Shown here one piece after another: positions 39,393-48,912 of a stretch of DNA of 64,000 nt. The notes beneath the pieces were generated by a model. It was not told where the DNA came from. It was given only the letters and a program-made list of their open reading frames with translations, and made no database searches. Origin of the DNA: Lachnospiraceae bacterium (lineage in GTDB: Bacteria > Bacillota > Clostridia > Lachnospirales > Lachnospiraceae); the NCBI GenBank assembly GCA_026169045.1, contig JAPFDH010000078.1, forward strand, positions 1 through 64,000. Reading direction: 5' to 3'. The position numbers and the translations under genes are program-made. Positions within the stretch are counted from its first letter, which is position 1. The number at the start of each line of letters is the position of its first letter.

Positions 39393-41918
39393 ATGATGTT
39401 TTCGGAAAAAATTAAAAACAAAGTAATCGAAGCGTATGAAAAAAATATGGCCGCTTATCCAAAGAAAAAAGAAGAGGTGGAATGTTTTATCCGGGGAAAG
39501 GCATGGGAGGAGCAGCTTTGTATCCAATATTTGTATGCATTTATGACGGTAAATGATATTGTCAGTTATGAAGTAGAGTATATTGCCCATTATGTTGAGG
39601 CATCATTGGAAATGCTGGAGCATGTATCGTATGCCTTGGATGTGCCGGAAGAATTGTTTCTGACTTATGTATTGCCTTATCGGGTCAATAATGAGCATAT
39701 TGATGACAGCAGAAAAATGCTTTATGAACATCTGCTTCCAAGAGTCTCTGGAAAAAGCATGCTGAAGGCATGTCTGGAGGTAAATTATTGGTGTTATGAA
39801 AGAGCGACCTATATTCCGGCAGATGACAGAACCCTTTCTCCTTCGGCTATGATGAAGAAGGCAAAAGGCAGATGCGGAGAAGAATCTACCTTTACTGTGA
39901 GTGCTTTGAGAAGTGTGGGAATTCCGGCACGCCAATGTTATTCTCCCAGATGGGCCCATTGCGATGACAATCATGCATGGGTGGAAGTGTGGGTGGACGG
40001 ATGCTGGCATTACATGGGAGCATGCGAGCCGGAGCCGGTACTGGATAAGGGTTGGTTTACGGCTGCTGCTTCCAAAGCTATGTTGGTTCATTCCAAAGCG
40101 TATGCAAATGAGGAATCTGGTTTGGTTTCACAGGCGGAATCAGCGTATTCTACACCGGTATACACATTGATCAATAGTACATCGATGTATGGAGCGGTTC
40201 AGACACTTAAGGTTCGGGTTTTGGAAAATCAGATGCCAAAAGAACATGTGTTGGTACAATTTCAGCTGATTAATTATAGTGAGCTTTATTCCATTTATGA
40301 AGGATACACAGATAAGGAAGGAATGGTAACATTCACAACCGGATTGGGAGATCTTTGCATTTATATCGAAAATAATGGAAAGAGTATCTTAAAGAAGGTA
40401 GACATGCGCCGGGAATGGAATATCACAATCGATTTAAAAGACGCAAAAGAAATAGAAAAATGGAATGATTGTGTGTTGGATATGGATTTTATTCCGCCAA
40501 AAGAGTATGTGGCATCTTCTTTGAGGGAAGCGGACTGGAATTTACATGAAAAAAGATTGGCGGCATGTGAAGCGTTACGGGAAACGATTGAAGCGGGATT
40601 CGATCAGGAGCAGAAGGGAAACATATATACCCATTATTATATGCTGGCTAAGGGAAACAAAAAGGAAGTAGCCTCATTTCTTTCCTGTGGCAATGCAGAA
40701 GAATCTGAAAAAATGGATCTTCTTTCTACGCTCAGAGAGAAAGATTTTGTGGATATCACCTGTGAGACATTAATGGATGCTCTTAATTGTGCAAAGCCAT
40801 ATCAGAATCACTATCCAAGAGACATATATAAGAATTATATTTTAGCTCCGAGAATTCATAATGAAATGCTTATGCCGGTGAGAAGCAAAATTGTTCAATG
40901 GTTAAAAGAACAAAAAATAAAATTAAATAGCGGTCAGCAGGTATGGCGATATTTAAAAGACCGGGTACATATTATATCCGATTACGGAGCTGCGATTGAG
41001 ACAGCCAATAGCTTTGGTGCACTTTTTTATGGAATGTGCGACAGAGCATCTTTTCCCATTGTTTTTGTAGCCTTATGCAGAAGTGTGGGAATTCCGGCGC
41101 GTTTAAATCCAATGACGTTGGAACCGGAATATGGCATTTGGCAAAGGAACACCGTTGTATTTCTGTCACCGGATAAAACAAAGAAAGAGGAAAATGAAAC
41201 AAATAGCGTAACGGTAACTTTTGTCACAGAAAATAAAAAAAGTGCCGTGTATTCCACTCAATTTTCTTTGGGTGTATGGAAAAATGGAAACTATCATACA
41301 CTTCAGCTTTATGGGATGGAAGTCTCGGGAGAGAAAAAAGTGGATCTGGAACCGGGGGAATATCGTCTTATTACGTCGGTGCGTCAGATCGATGGTTCTG
41401 TGTCTGCCCGGATCTCTTATTTTTCATTAAAAGAAGATCGGGTGCTTGTACTTTCCATGCGGGAGGACAGAACAAAAGAAAAAATAAAAAGAGTTCAGTT
41501 GTCAGATGTAACGGTAAAATACGGAGAAACGATAGGAAAAGTATCTGATTTCTGGAAGGAGTATCCGGGACTTTTGATTGTGGCGGATCCTGGAAAAGAG
41601 CCTACAGAACATCTGTTTCAGGAACTTTTGGAATGGAAAGAAAAGTATCAAAAACAAGAAATTGGAATTGTTATTTTATTGAAAGAGTTAAGCAATAATG
41701 AAACATTAAGAAAGGTGGAAAGAGAACTTCCAAATACAAAGATTGTTCAGTGGATGGATGAAAAGGAAATTTATCAGCTGCATAGGGATATGCAGGTGGG
41801 AGATGAACGTTTGCCATTTGCTGTGGCCATAGACAAAAATGGATTTGGTTTATATGCATTTGCAAATTACAATATCCGTACAGCTCAGACTATGTATCAT
41901 ATTATAGAAATATCATAA
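39393..41918 (+). CDS. Large transglutaminase-like protein with a second degenerate domain
   Basis: This 841-residue protein has a transglutaminase/protease core: Cys161 in GRCGEES, His194 in DDNHAWVEVWV and an acidic residue in GACEPEP (near 212). A second copy of the fold begins near residue 520: Cys549 in YGMCDRASFPIVFVALCRSVGIPARLNP closely resembles the first copy's GRCGEESTFTVSALRSVGIPARQ. The matching His is not seen, so the second copy may be structural. It is a cytoplasmic protein of unknown substrate. It starts at the GH29 stop (39390-39392), so it is translated with the fucosidase. Confidence 0.75.
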   Translation: MMFSEKIKNKVIEAYEKNMAAYPKKKEEVECFIRGKAWEEQLCIQYLYAFMTVNDIVSYEVEYIAHYVEASLEMLEHVSYALDVPEELFLTYVLPYRVNNEHIDDSRKMLYEHLLPRVSGKSMLKACLEVNYWCYERATYIPADDRTLSPSAMMKKAKGRCGEESTFTVSALRSVGIPARQCYSPRWAHCDDNHAWVEVWVDGCWHYMGACEPEPVLDKGWFTAAASKAMLVHSKAYANEESGLVSQAESAYSTPVYTLINSTSMYGAVQTLKVRVLENQMPKEHVLVQFQLINYSELYSIYEGYTDKEGMVTFTTGLGDLCIYIENNGKSILKKVDMRREWNITIDLKDAKEIEKWNDCVLDMDFIPPKEYVASSLREADWNLHEKRLAACEALRETIEAGFDQEQKGNIYTHYYMLAKGNKKEVASFLSCGNAEESEKMDLLSTLREKDFVDITCETLMDALNCAKPYQNHYPRDIYKNYILAPRIHNEMLMPVRSKIVQWLKEQKIKLNSGQQVWRYLKDRVHIISDYGAAIETANSFGALFYGMCDRASFPIVFVALCRSVGIPARLNPMTLEPEYGIWQRNTVVFLSPDKTKKEENETNSVTVTFVTENKKSAVYSTQFSLGVWKNGNYHTLQLYGMEVSGEKKVDLEPGEYRLITSVRQIDGSVSARISYFSLKEDRVLVLSMREDRTKEKIKRVQLSDVTVKYGETIGKVSDFWKEYPGLLIVADPGKEPTEHLFQELLEWKEKYQKQEIGIVILLKELSNNETLRKVERELPNTKIVQWMDEKEIYQLHRDMQVGDERLPFAVAIDKNGFGLYAFANYNIRTAQTMYHIIEIS

Positions 41919-42017
41919 CAGTAAAAACCAAAACCTAAAGAAAAATTTAAAAAATATTGAGGGTCAATTTAGAATCGATTGGTATGCTTTAGATATTCAA
42001 GGCAAGGAGGAGTAAAA

Positions 42018-42569
42018 ATGAGTTTTCTGGCAGAATATCTAAAGCATCCGTTTACGATTGGAGCAGTAGCCCCGAGCAGTAAGTATTTAGCAAAAAAAAT
42101 GTTGAGAAATGTAACATTTAATCAGGCGCGGGTAATCATTGAATATGGTCTCGGAACAGGAGTCTTTACAGAAGAAATTATTAAAAGAAAAAAACCGGAA
42201 ACGGTTTTTCTTATCATTGAAAATAATCCGGTATTTTATAAAAAATTAAAAGAAAAATATGAATCGGAATGTAATGTAAAAATTGAATTGGGAAGTGCAG
42301 AAGATGTTGAAAAATATATGGAAAAATGGAAGATAAAACGTGCAGACTATGTCATTTCCGGTTTGCCTTTTGCATCTCTTCCAAAATCAGTTTCCAAGGC
42401 GATTCTGACTGCTACTGGAAAAATACTTGATGCCAATGGATATTTTATAACATTTCAATATACGCTTTTTAAGAAAAAAATATTCGAAAACTATTTTAAA
42501 ATAAAAGATATTTCATTGGAATGGGTGAATCTTCCGCCGGCATTTGTATTGACTATGAAAAATAATTGA
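42018..42569 (+). CDS. SAM-dependent methyltransferase, phospholipid methyltransferase-like
   Basis: This 183-residue protein resembles the COG3963 group (phosphatidylethanolamine/rRNA dimethylase-like): FLAEYLKHPFTIGAVAPSSKYLAKKML, motif I VIIEYGLGTGVFTEEI, and an acidic motif II near IENNP. I start at 42018 behind AAGGAGG. It lies close upstream of a two-component system (30 bases to the regulator start), suggesting a shared transcript and a membrane or antibiotic-stress role. The target lipid or RNA is not known. Confidence 0.75.
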   Translation: MSFLAEYLKHPFTIGAVAPSSKYLAKKMLRNVTFNQARVIIEYGLGTGVFTEEIIKRKKPETVFLIIENNPVFYKKLKEKYESECNVKIELGSAEDVEKYMEKWKIKRADYVISGLPFASLPKSVSKAILTATGKILDANGYFITFQYTLFKKKIFENYFKIKDISLEWVNLPPAFVLTMKNN

Positions 42570-42598
42570 TTTTTGAAACGAGAATGAAGGGATATAAA

Positions 42599-43279
42599 AT
42601 GGATGGAGTAATATTAATCGTAGATGATGATGAAGATATTAGAACGATGTTGAAAATTTATTTGCAGAATGAAGGATTCTCTGTAATCTTATGCCAGAAT
42701 GCAGAAGAGGCATTGGAAAAAATAGATACCTATAAGGTGGAGTTGATTTTGCTTGATATTATGATGCCAGGAATCAATGGATTAGAAGCTTGTGTTACCA
42801 TCCGGCAAAAAGCAAAAATGCCAATTATTTTTATGTCAGCAAAAGCAGAGGACATGGATAAAATTCAGGGATTGCTTCTGGGAGCAGATGATTATATTAC
42901 AAAACCATTTAATCCTTTGGAGTTGGTAACAAGAGTCAAAGTACAACTTCGGCGTTACAAACAGTATAATGAAACGGATAATAGAGACCAATTATCTTAT
43001 AAAGATTTGATTTTGGATAAAAAAATGCGTCAGGTATGGAAAAAAGGAAAAGAAATTCGTCTGACTCCGAAAGAATTTCAAATATTGGAAGTACTGTTGG
43101 AGCATAAAGGAATGACATTAACCGTTGGACAAATTTATGAACATGTGTGGAAAGAAGAGTTTTTATGTAATGAGAACACGGTATTCATGCATATCAGCAA
43201 TCTCAGAGAAAAGATTGAAGATGACCCGCAGGAAAATCAGTATATAAAAACTGTTTGGGGAAAGGGATACAAAATATGA
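42599..43279 (+). CDS. OmpR/VanR-family response regulator
   Basis: This 226-residue protein has a receiver domain (VDDDEDIRTML, phosphoacceptor Asp53 in LILLDIMMPG, Lys near KPFNPLEL) and a C-terminal winged helix (IRLTPKEFQILEVLLEH). I start at 42599, behind AAGGG. Its stop overlaps the kinase start (ATGA). It probably controls the methyltransferase gene and envelope-related genes. Confidence 0.92.
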   Translation: MDGVILIVDDDEDIRTMLKIYLQNEGFSVILCQNAEEALEKIDTYKVELILLDIMMPGINGLEACVTIRQKAKMPIIFMSAKAEDMDKIQGLLLGADDYITKPFNPLELVTRVKVQLRRYKQYNETDNRDQLSYKDLILDKKMRQVWKKGKEIRLTPKEFQILEVLLEHKGMTLTVGQIYEHVWKEEFLCNENTVFMHISNLREKIEDDPQENQYIKTVWGKGYKI

Positions 43280-44592
43280 AAAGAGGGATAACATCCAGAA
43301 AAGTAGTGGGAACGTTGTCGGTGGGTGCAATTTTTCTGATTATGAAAGGAGAAGTAGAAAGTCTTCTGTTATACTTTCGCAGTCTGGATATGGAAGTAAA
43401 CTCTTATGTCATATGGGGAATCGGCATTTTAATTGCTCTGGGATTAAGCGGAGTATCGATTCATTATTTTTTTAAAGTCAGAATGAATCTTTTAATTCCA
43501 TACTTTTTTTTATCCATTGCTTCATCGATTACCGTGGTACTTTTTTTGTTGACAATATTGATGTCTATCATGTCATTATTATTTTTAAATGACAAATTTG
43601 TGGAATGGGTAAATCATTTGAATCCATTTATAAGTATGAATTTATTTTATTTATATTGGGTAGTATGTATTGTCATTTTTTGCATCAGTGTTGCAATATT
43701 GCTTCGACCTAAAGTAAATTATATAAAAACTCTGGCGGCAGAAATAAAAAAAGTAGAGCATAATTTCGGATATCAGATTATTGTGGAAGGAGAAGATGAA
43801 CTTTCCGAATTATGTAAAAGTATCAATGCGATGTCTCAGGCATTAAAAGAAAAACAGGAAAAGGAACAACGAGAGGAGAAAATAAAAAATAGAATGATTG
43901 CGGATATATCCCATGATCTTCGGACGCCCCTTACTTCTGTTATGGGATATGTGGATCTTGTGAAAAACCGTACATTTGAAAATGAAGAGCAGTTTGATCA
44001 GTATATGGATGTAATTGACAGGCGGTTGTGTCATATGAAGTCTATGATAGAACAGCTTTTTGACTATACAAAATTGTCACAGGAAGATTTTCAATTAAAA
44101 AAAGAGAAAGTGGATCTTGTTTCTATTCTTAACTATGTGAATTTTGAGTATGGTACTATGCTGAAACGTATGGGGTACCATTGGGAACTGAAACTGGAAA
44201 AGAAACAAGTGTGGGTAGACGTGGATTATGAACGTTTTATGCGAGCATTGGGGAATCTTTTGGAAAATGCAAAAAAATATAGTATTCCTAAAACTCTGAT
44301 ACAGGTTAAAATGTCCGTTGTTCAGAAAATGGCATGTATCAGTATATCAAATGAAACAAATGAAATCGGAAAGGAAGATCTAAAACAGATTTTCGAACGA
44401 TTTTATCGGAAAGATGAGGCCAGAGGACAGCAGGCCGGTACAGGATTGGGATTGGCTATTGTAAAGAAAATCATGGAATGTTTAGGAGGAAAAGTGGAAG
44501 CCGATTGGGAAAATGGACGCATTTGCTTCCGGTTATATCTGCCTATTAGTCAAGTGAGCCCAATATTAGAGAATGAGCAGGAAGATGATTGA
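43276..44592 (+). CDS. Sensor histidine kinase, VanS-like
   Basis: This 438-residue protein has four predicted membrane segments (about residues 10-25, 45-65, 72-105, 122-145), then a HAMP-like linker and coiled coil, the dimerisation/phosphoacceptor motif ISHDLRTPLTS with His213, and an ATPase domain (NLLENAKKYS, TGLGLAIVKKIME). The ligand region is small and mostly in the membrane, so it may sense the membrane itself. It overlaps the regulator gene by four bases. The next gene is a separate AraC regulator 37 bases downstream. Confidence 0.92.
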   Translation: MKRGITSRKVVGTLSVGAIFLIMKGEVESLLLYFRSLDMEVNSYVIWGIGILIALGLSGVSIHYFFKVRMNLLIPYFFLSIASSITVVLFLLTILMSIMSLLFLNDKFVEWVNHLNPFISMNLFYLYWVVCIVIFCISVAILLRPKVNYIKTLAAEIKKVEHNFGYQIIVEGEDELSELCKSINAMSQALKEKQEKEQREEKIKNRMIADISHDLRTPLTSVMGYVDLVKNRTFENEEQFDQYMDVIDRRLCHMKSMIEQLFDYTKLSQEDFQLKKEKVDLVSILNYVNFEYGTMLKRMGYHWELKLEKKQVWVDVDYERFMRALGNLLENAKKYSIPKTLIQVKMSVVQKMACISISNETNEIGKEDLKQIFERFYRKDEARGQQAGTGLGLAIVKKIMECLGGKVEADWENGRICFRLYLPISQVSPILENEQEDD

Positions 44593-44629
44593 GGAAAATA
44601 CCGTTTGGGCTTAAAACAGGAGGATAAGA

Positions 44630-45514
44630 ATGATGGGGGATAAAAACGGAAAAATTAACATGGAATTTAGTCATGAGCTTATTATTCCCAATGAAGGGAT
44701 GCCGTTTAAGTTGTTTCCCTTTGAAGGAATGAAGGGAAATTATATCCGGGAAAAACACTGGCATACATCCATGGAACTCTTTTTTGTATTGGAAGGGAGT
44801 CTTTTTGTTTCCATTCATGATATGGAGTTTCCTCTTCATGAAAAAGAATTGGTAATTATTAATTCTAATGAGATTCATTCCATTCGGGCCCCTTTGGAAA
44901 ATAAAACCATTGTTTTACAAATACCATTGGAACAATTTTCTTCTTATTTTACGGCACAGGGTTTTATTCGCTTTCGTAATCCTGCCAGAGTAAGGATGAA
45001 AGATAGCAGACCCAATGAGGAACAATTGGCATCCCTTATGGAAAAAATGTATACGATATATGCAGCAAAGGAAACCGGATATGAGTTTCAGACAATGGCT
45101 TTGTACTATGATATCCTATACCTTCTTGTTCGGGAATATCGGGAAACAAATGTGGCTGAAAAAGAAATAAAAGATAATAAACATTTAAAATCCCTTTCTG
45201 GCATTATTTCTTATATGAGAGAACATTACAGGGAAGATATCAAGTTAACGGAAGTAGCAGAAAAATTCGGATATTCGGAAGCATATTTGTCCCGTATGTT
45301 TAAAAAATATGTACATATTAATTTTAAAACGTATTTGCAGGAAATCAGGATGGCATATGCCTATCGGGAATTAATGAATACGGATCATGCCATTGGACAG
45401 ATTGCTATGAAGCATGGATTTGCTGATAGCAGAGCCTTTTGCAGGGAATTTTTGAAACGATATCATATGCGTCCCAGCGAAATGGAAAAAAGGTCAAAAA
45501 ATAGCTATAAATAA
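44630..45514 (+). CDS. AraC-family transcriptional regulator
   Basis: This 294-residue protein has an N-terminal cupin sensor (REKHWHTSMELFFVLEGSLFVSIHD) and a C-terminal AraC DNA-binding domain (EDIKLTEVAEKFGYSEAYLSRMFKKYVHINF and GQIAMKHGFADSRAFCREFLKRYHMRPSE). The histidines in HWH and the barrel suggest a sugar or metal ligand. AGGAGG precedes the start (44630; 44633 is also possible). It lies before the GH31-DUF4867-PL8 genes and probably controls them. A terminator follows. Confidence 0.88.
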   Translation: MMGDKNGKINMEFSHELIIPNEGMPFKLFPFEGMKGNYIREKHWHTSMELFFVLEGSLFVSIHDMEFPLHEKELVIINSNEIHSIRAPLENKTIVLQIPLEQFSSYFTAQGFIRFRNPARVRMKDSRPNEEQLASLMEKMYTIYAAKETGYEFQTMALYYDILYLLVREYRETNVAEKEIKDNKHLKSLSGIISYMREHYREDIKLTEVAEKFGYSEAYLSRMFKKYVHINFKTYLQEIRMAYAYRELMNTDHAIGQIAMKHGFADSRAFCREFLKRYHMRPSEMEKRSKNSYK

Positions 45515-45535
45515 GACAAAAAAGGTGACGAAAAG

Positions 45536-45560
45536 CATACCATATCATGGTATGTTTTTT
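45536..45560 (+). terminator. Intrinsic terminator after the AraC gene
   Basis: CATACCAT (45536-45543) and ATGGTATG (45547-45554) form an 8-bp stem with a 3-base loop, followed by TTTTTTG. Confidence 0.85.
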
Positions 45561-45639
45561 GTATATTATCAGCAGATGGTAATCAGCGGATGTTATGGTT
45601 TAAATGGGTATACATAGTGGAAATAAAAGGAGGATTGTT

Positions 45640-45840
45640 ATGTTCCGGTTAGAGGAAAAGGACAAGGAATTTTTATTTTCCGATGAATCACAAAAGATCA
45701 GAATCAGGCCATTGGCACATGATATTTTCCGCATTACGGTGACAAAAAAAGAACAGTTTTCTGATACGGAAAGCCGGATTGTGATATGCCGGGAAGAGAT
45801 TCAAAAAACAGAAAAAAAAGAAACGGATGATTCTAAATAA
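45640..45840 (+). pseudogene. GH31 alpha-glycosidase, N-terminal fragment
   Basis: This 66-residue piece (MFRLEEKDKEF..., behind AGGAGG) is the start of the beta-rich N-domain of GH31. It ends at TAA 45838-45840 after an A8 run at 45811-45818. Removing one A joins it to the next frame. The three pieces together (45640-48005, 2366 bases) minus two bases equal 788 codons, a full-length GH31. Confidence 0.75.
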
Positions 45841-46948
45841 ACTCATTACAAAAAATTATGTTTTGGAGTTGGCGAAATCCACAGGAAGAATCGTGATCCG
45901 TAAAGGTGACAGAATCGTGATGGCAGAAGCAGAGCAGAATGGGAAACTGTTATCCGAGTTTGATTCTTATAAAAATATTTTTTCTGATGAGTCTGATATT
46001 AAGACCTCTGGCAGTGTAGACGGAGTAAGGGTAAATGCCGATAATTATAAAAAGGTATTTTATAAAAAACTTTATAAGTGTAAACTCAGCTTTTCTTTTC
46101 AGGATCAGGAAGCGCTGTATGGATTTGGCTCCCATGAGGAAGGGGTTGGAAATTTAAGGGGAAAGTATCGGGAATTATATCAGCAAAATCTAAAAGCATG
46201 TATTCCGTATTTTTATTCAACCAACGGATATGGCTGTCTTTTTAATGCCAATTGTTTTATGGAATTTCACGATGATGCCCATGGCTCTTATGTGTGGCTG
46301 GATGCGGCAGAGGAATTGGATTATTACATCATTTGCGGAGATGGATTTGATCAGGTAACTGCAGGATACCGTTATCTGACCGGAAGTGTTCCCATGCTTC
46401 CAAAGTGGGCGTTTGGTTATTGTCAGTCAAAAGAACGCTATGTGGATGCTGAAGAACTGATGCAGGTGGTAGAAGAATACAGAAGAAGAGAAATTCCCTT
46501 GGATTTGATCATTCTTGACTGGCAGTCATGGCCCATGGATGGCGGATGGGGACAGAAGACATTTGATCCAAAGCGTTTTCCGAATCCGGAAAAAATGCTG
46601 GAGGAAATCCATAATGAAAATGTAAAATTCATGATATCCATATGGCCCATTATGACAGGAGATTGTGAAAATCAGAAAGAAATGAAAAAGGAAGGCTGTA
46701 TGCTGGGAAATCAGTCTACCTATAATGCATTTTCTAAAAAAGCCAGGGATTTATATTGGAAACAAGCCAATGAAGGACTGTTTCAAAAAGGTGTGGATGC
46801 ATGGTGGTGTGACTGTACGGAACCCTTTGAGAATGACTGGTACGGAAGTATAAAACCGGAGCCGTTTGAACGGGTCAATTTAAATACGCAAATTGCAAAA
46901 ATATATCGAGGAAGATCAGATCAGCGCATTTTCTCTGATGCACTCTAA
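45827..46948 (+). pseudogene. GH31 alpha-glycosidase, central fragment with nucleophile
   Basis: This 373-codon piece has the rest of the N-domain (LYGFGSHEEGVG) and the first half of the (beta/alpha)8 barrel: DLIILDWQSWPMDGGWG, PKRFPNPEKML and VDAWWCDCTEPF, where the Asp of WWCDCTEP is the expected nucleophile. It breaks after NTQIAK: an A5 run near 46896 should be A4 to continue as KYIEEDQISAFSL. The tail after that point is frame-shifted. Confidence 0.75.
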
Positions 46949-48005
46949 GGGAATTTATGAGGGACAGAGAAAAACCAGTGATGCGAAGCGTGTGGTGAAT
47001 TTAACCCGGTCTGCATATGCAGGGCAGCATCGGTATGCCACAATTACATGGGCGGGGGATACCAGTGCCAATTGGGAAACGTTAAAGAGACATATACCGG
47101 AAGGTGTTAATTTCTGTGCCGCGGGAGAGCCTTATTGGACAGTGGATATCGGAGCATTTTTTGTCAGAAGAAGAGAACAGTGGTTCTGGAATGGGGAATA
47201 TGAGGATGGATGCCGGGATTTAGGATATCGGGAATTGTATACCAGATGGCTTCAATATGCCGTATTTCTTCCGATGTTCCGATCTCATGGAACCGACACG
47301 CCAAGAGAAATCTGGCAATTTGGAGAAAAGGGAACGCTGTTTTATGATGCCATAGAAAAGTTTATTAAACTGCGCTATCGGCTTCTTCCTTATATTTATT
47401 CGCTGGCAGGAATGGTAACACATAAAAATTATACGATGATGCGGGCATTGGCTTTTGATTTTCAAGATGAAGAAGTAAAACAGATCGATCACCAGTTTTT
47501 ATTTGGACCTGCGCTCATGATATGTCCGATCACAAGACCTATGTATTATACAAGCGGTTCGAAAAAAATGGAACATGCAGATAAAACACAGCGGGTGTAT
47601 TTGCCAAAGGGTGCGGATTGGTATGATTTTTGGACAGGGGAATGGTACGAAGGAGGACAATATATTATAAAGGAATATCCAATAGACCGAATGCCGATTT
47701 TTGTAAAAGCGGGATCGATCCTTCCCATGAGCGATGCAGTGGCATATACCGGACTGCAAAAAGAATGTGACATTACTCTTCGCGTGTATGCCGGTAACGA
47801 TGCAGAATTTGAATTATATGAGGATGAGGAAGATAACTATCATTATGAGAATGGTGCATATGCCTGGACAAAGTTTTCCTGGAAGGAAGAAACAAAACAA
47901 CTCTCCATCGGACAGCCTTCGGGAGAATTTGAGGGAAGAGTAAAGGACAGAATCTATCAGGTAATTGTAATCGATAAAGAAAATCCTTATCAGGATGTGA
48001 TATAA
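46893..48005 (+). pseudogene. GH31 alpha-glycosidase, C-terminal fragment with acid/base
   Basis: This piece, read from about 46893, has the second half of the barrel: SLMHSKGIYEGQR, TWAGDTSANWETLKRHI (Asp acid/base of WAGD) and GEPYWTVDIGAFF, then C-terminal beta-domains. With nucleophile and acid/base on different frames, no single product is active unless a ribosome shifts or the indels are sequencing errors. Cytoplasmic; probable alpha-xylosidase or alpha-glucosidase by family. DUF4867 follows closely. Confidence 0.75.
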
Positions 48006-48040
48006 AATATATGGCTTATGCCAGAAAGGAAGGATATGGA

Positions 48041-48658
48041 ATGGAAATAAAAAGTGTAATGGATCCGGCATTTCGCAGATATGGAAAGGTATTAACCGGG
48101 TATGATTTCAGTGGATTGGTGAAGGTGATGAAAGGTACGTCGATTCCCGATGATGTGGTATATGTTCCTTCTGTAAGTGAATTGGAAGAACAGGATGTAT
48201 GCAAAGAATTACAAGAAAAGGGATTTGGTGGAATGCCGATTCAAATCGGATACTGCAATGGTCATAATAAACTGCTGAATGCATTGGAGTATCATCGCAA
48301 TTCAGAAATCAATGTGGCAGCGACGGATCTGGTTTTGTTAATCGGATCACAGCAGGATATGGAATCGGATTATACGTATGATGTATCCCATGTGGAAGCT
48401 TTTTTTGTACCGGAGGGAACGGGAATTGAAGTGTATGCGACGACATTGCATTATGCGCCCTGCCATACAAAAGAAAGTGGATTTCAGTGTGTTGTCGTTC
48501 TTCCAAAGGGAACAAATACAGAATTGGATTTTGAAGTGTCTATGAAGGGAGAAGAACGACTTCTGACCGCGAAAAATAAATGGCTGATCGCCCATGAAGA
48601 TGCGAAAATCGATGGGGCTTTTGTGGGATTAAAGGGAGAAAATATAGCTCTGGAATAA
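48041..48658 (+). CDS. DUF4867 family protein
   Basis: This 206-residue protein matches DUF4867, a cupin-like family found beside sugar-metabolism genes in Clostridia. Visible are GYCNGHNKLLNALEYHRNSEINVAATDLVLLIG and VEAFFVPEGTGIEVYATTLHYAPCH, with conserved His/Glu that could hold a metal in a sugar isomerase-like barrel. The function is not established. I start at 48041 behind AAGGAAGG. The gene lies just after the GH31 fragments in one transcript and ends at a terminator. Confidence 0.7.
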   Translation: MEIKSVMDPAFRRYGKVLTGYDFSGLVKVMKGTSIPDDVVYVPSVSELEEQDVCKELQEKGFGGMPIQIGYCNGHNKLLNALEYHRNSEINVAATDLVLLIGSQQDMESDYTYDVSHVEAFFVPEGTGIEVYATTLHYAPCHTKESGFQCVVVLPKGTNTELDFEVSMKGEERLLTAKNKWLIAHEDAKIDGAFVGLKGENIALE

Positions 48659-48679
48659 TATAAGATTATAGAATATTAG

Positions 48680-48730
48680 ATCCTCCTTGTCTGATTTAAC
48701 TTTAGATTTAGATAAGGAGGATTGTATTTT
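48680..48730 (+). terminator. Terminator after DUF4867
   Basis: ATCCTCCTTGTCT (48680-48692) and AGATAAGGAGGAT (48710-48722) pair with one mismatch, followed by TGTATTTT. The right arm mimics a ribosome binding site but no credible start follows it. Confidence 0.6.
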
Positions 48731-48912
48731 AATAGAAAACGTTTTTGTAATATGCCATTATGTAAGATCGGATACTTTACTTATAAGATTGGAAAGAATA
48801 AGCAAAAGAGAATGCGAAATAAAGATAGGAGTGTTATAATTAAAAAAATAAAAGATATTCGGTTTATATTATCAGAAAAAATTATGAACAGATTTGGGAA
48901 GAGAGGGTACAT

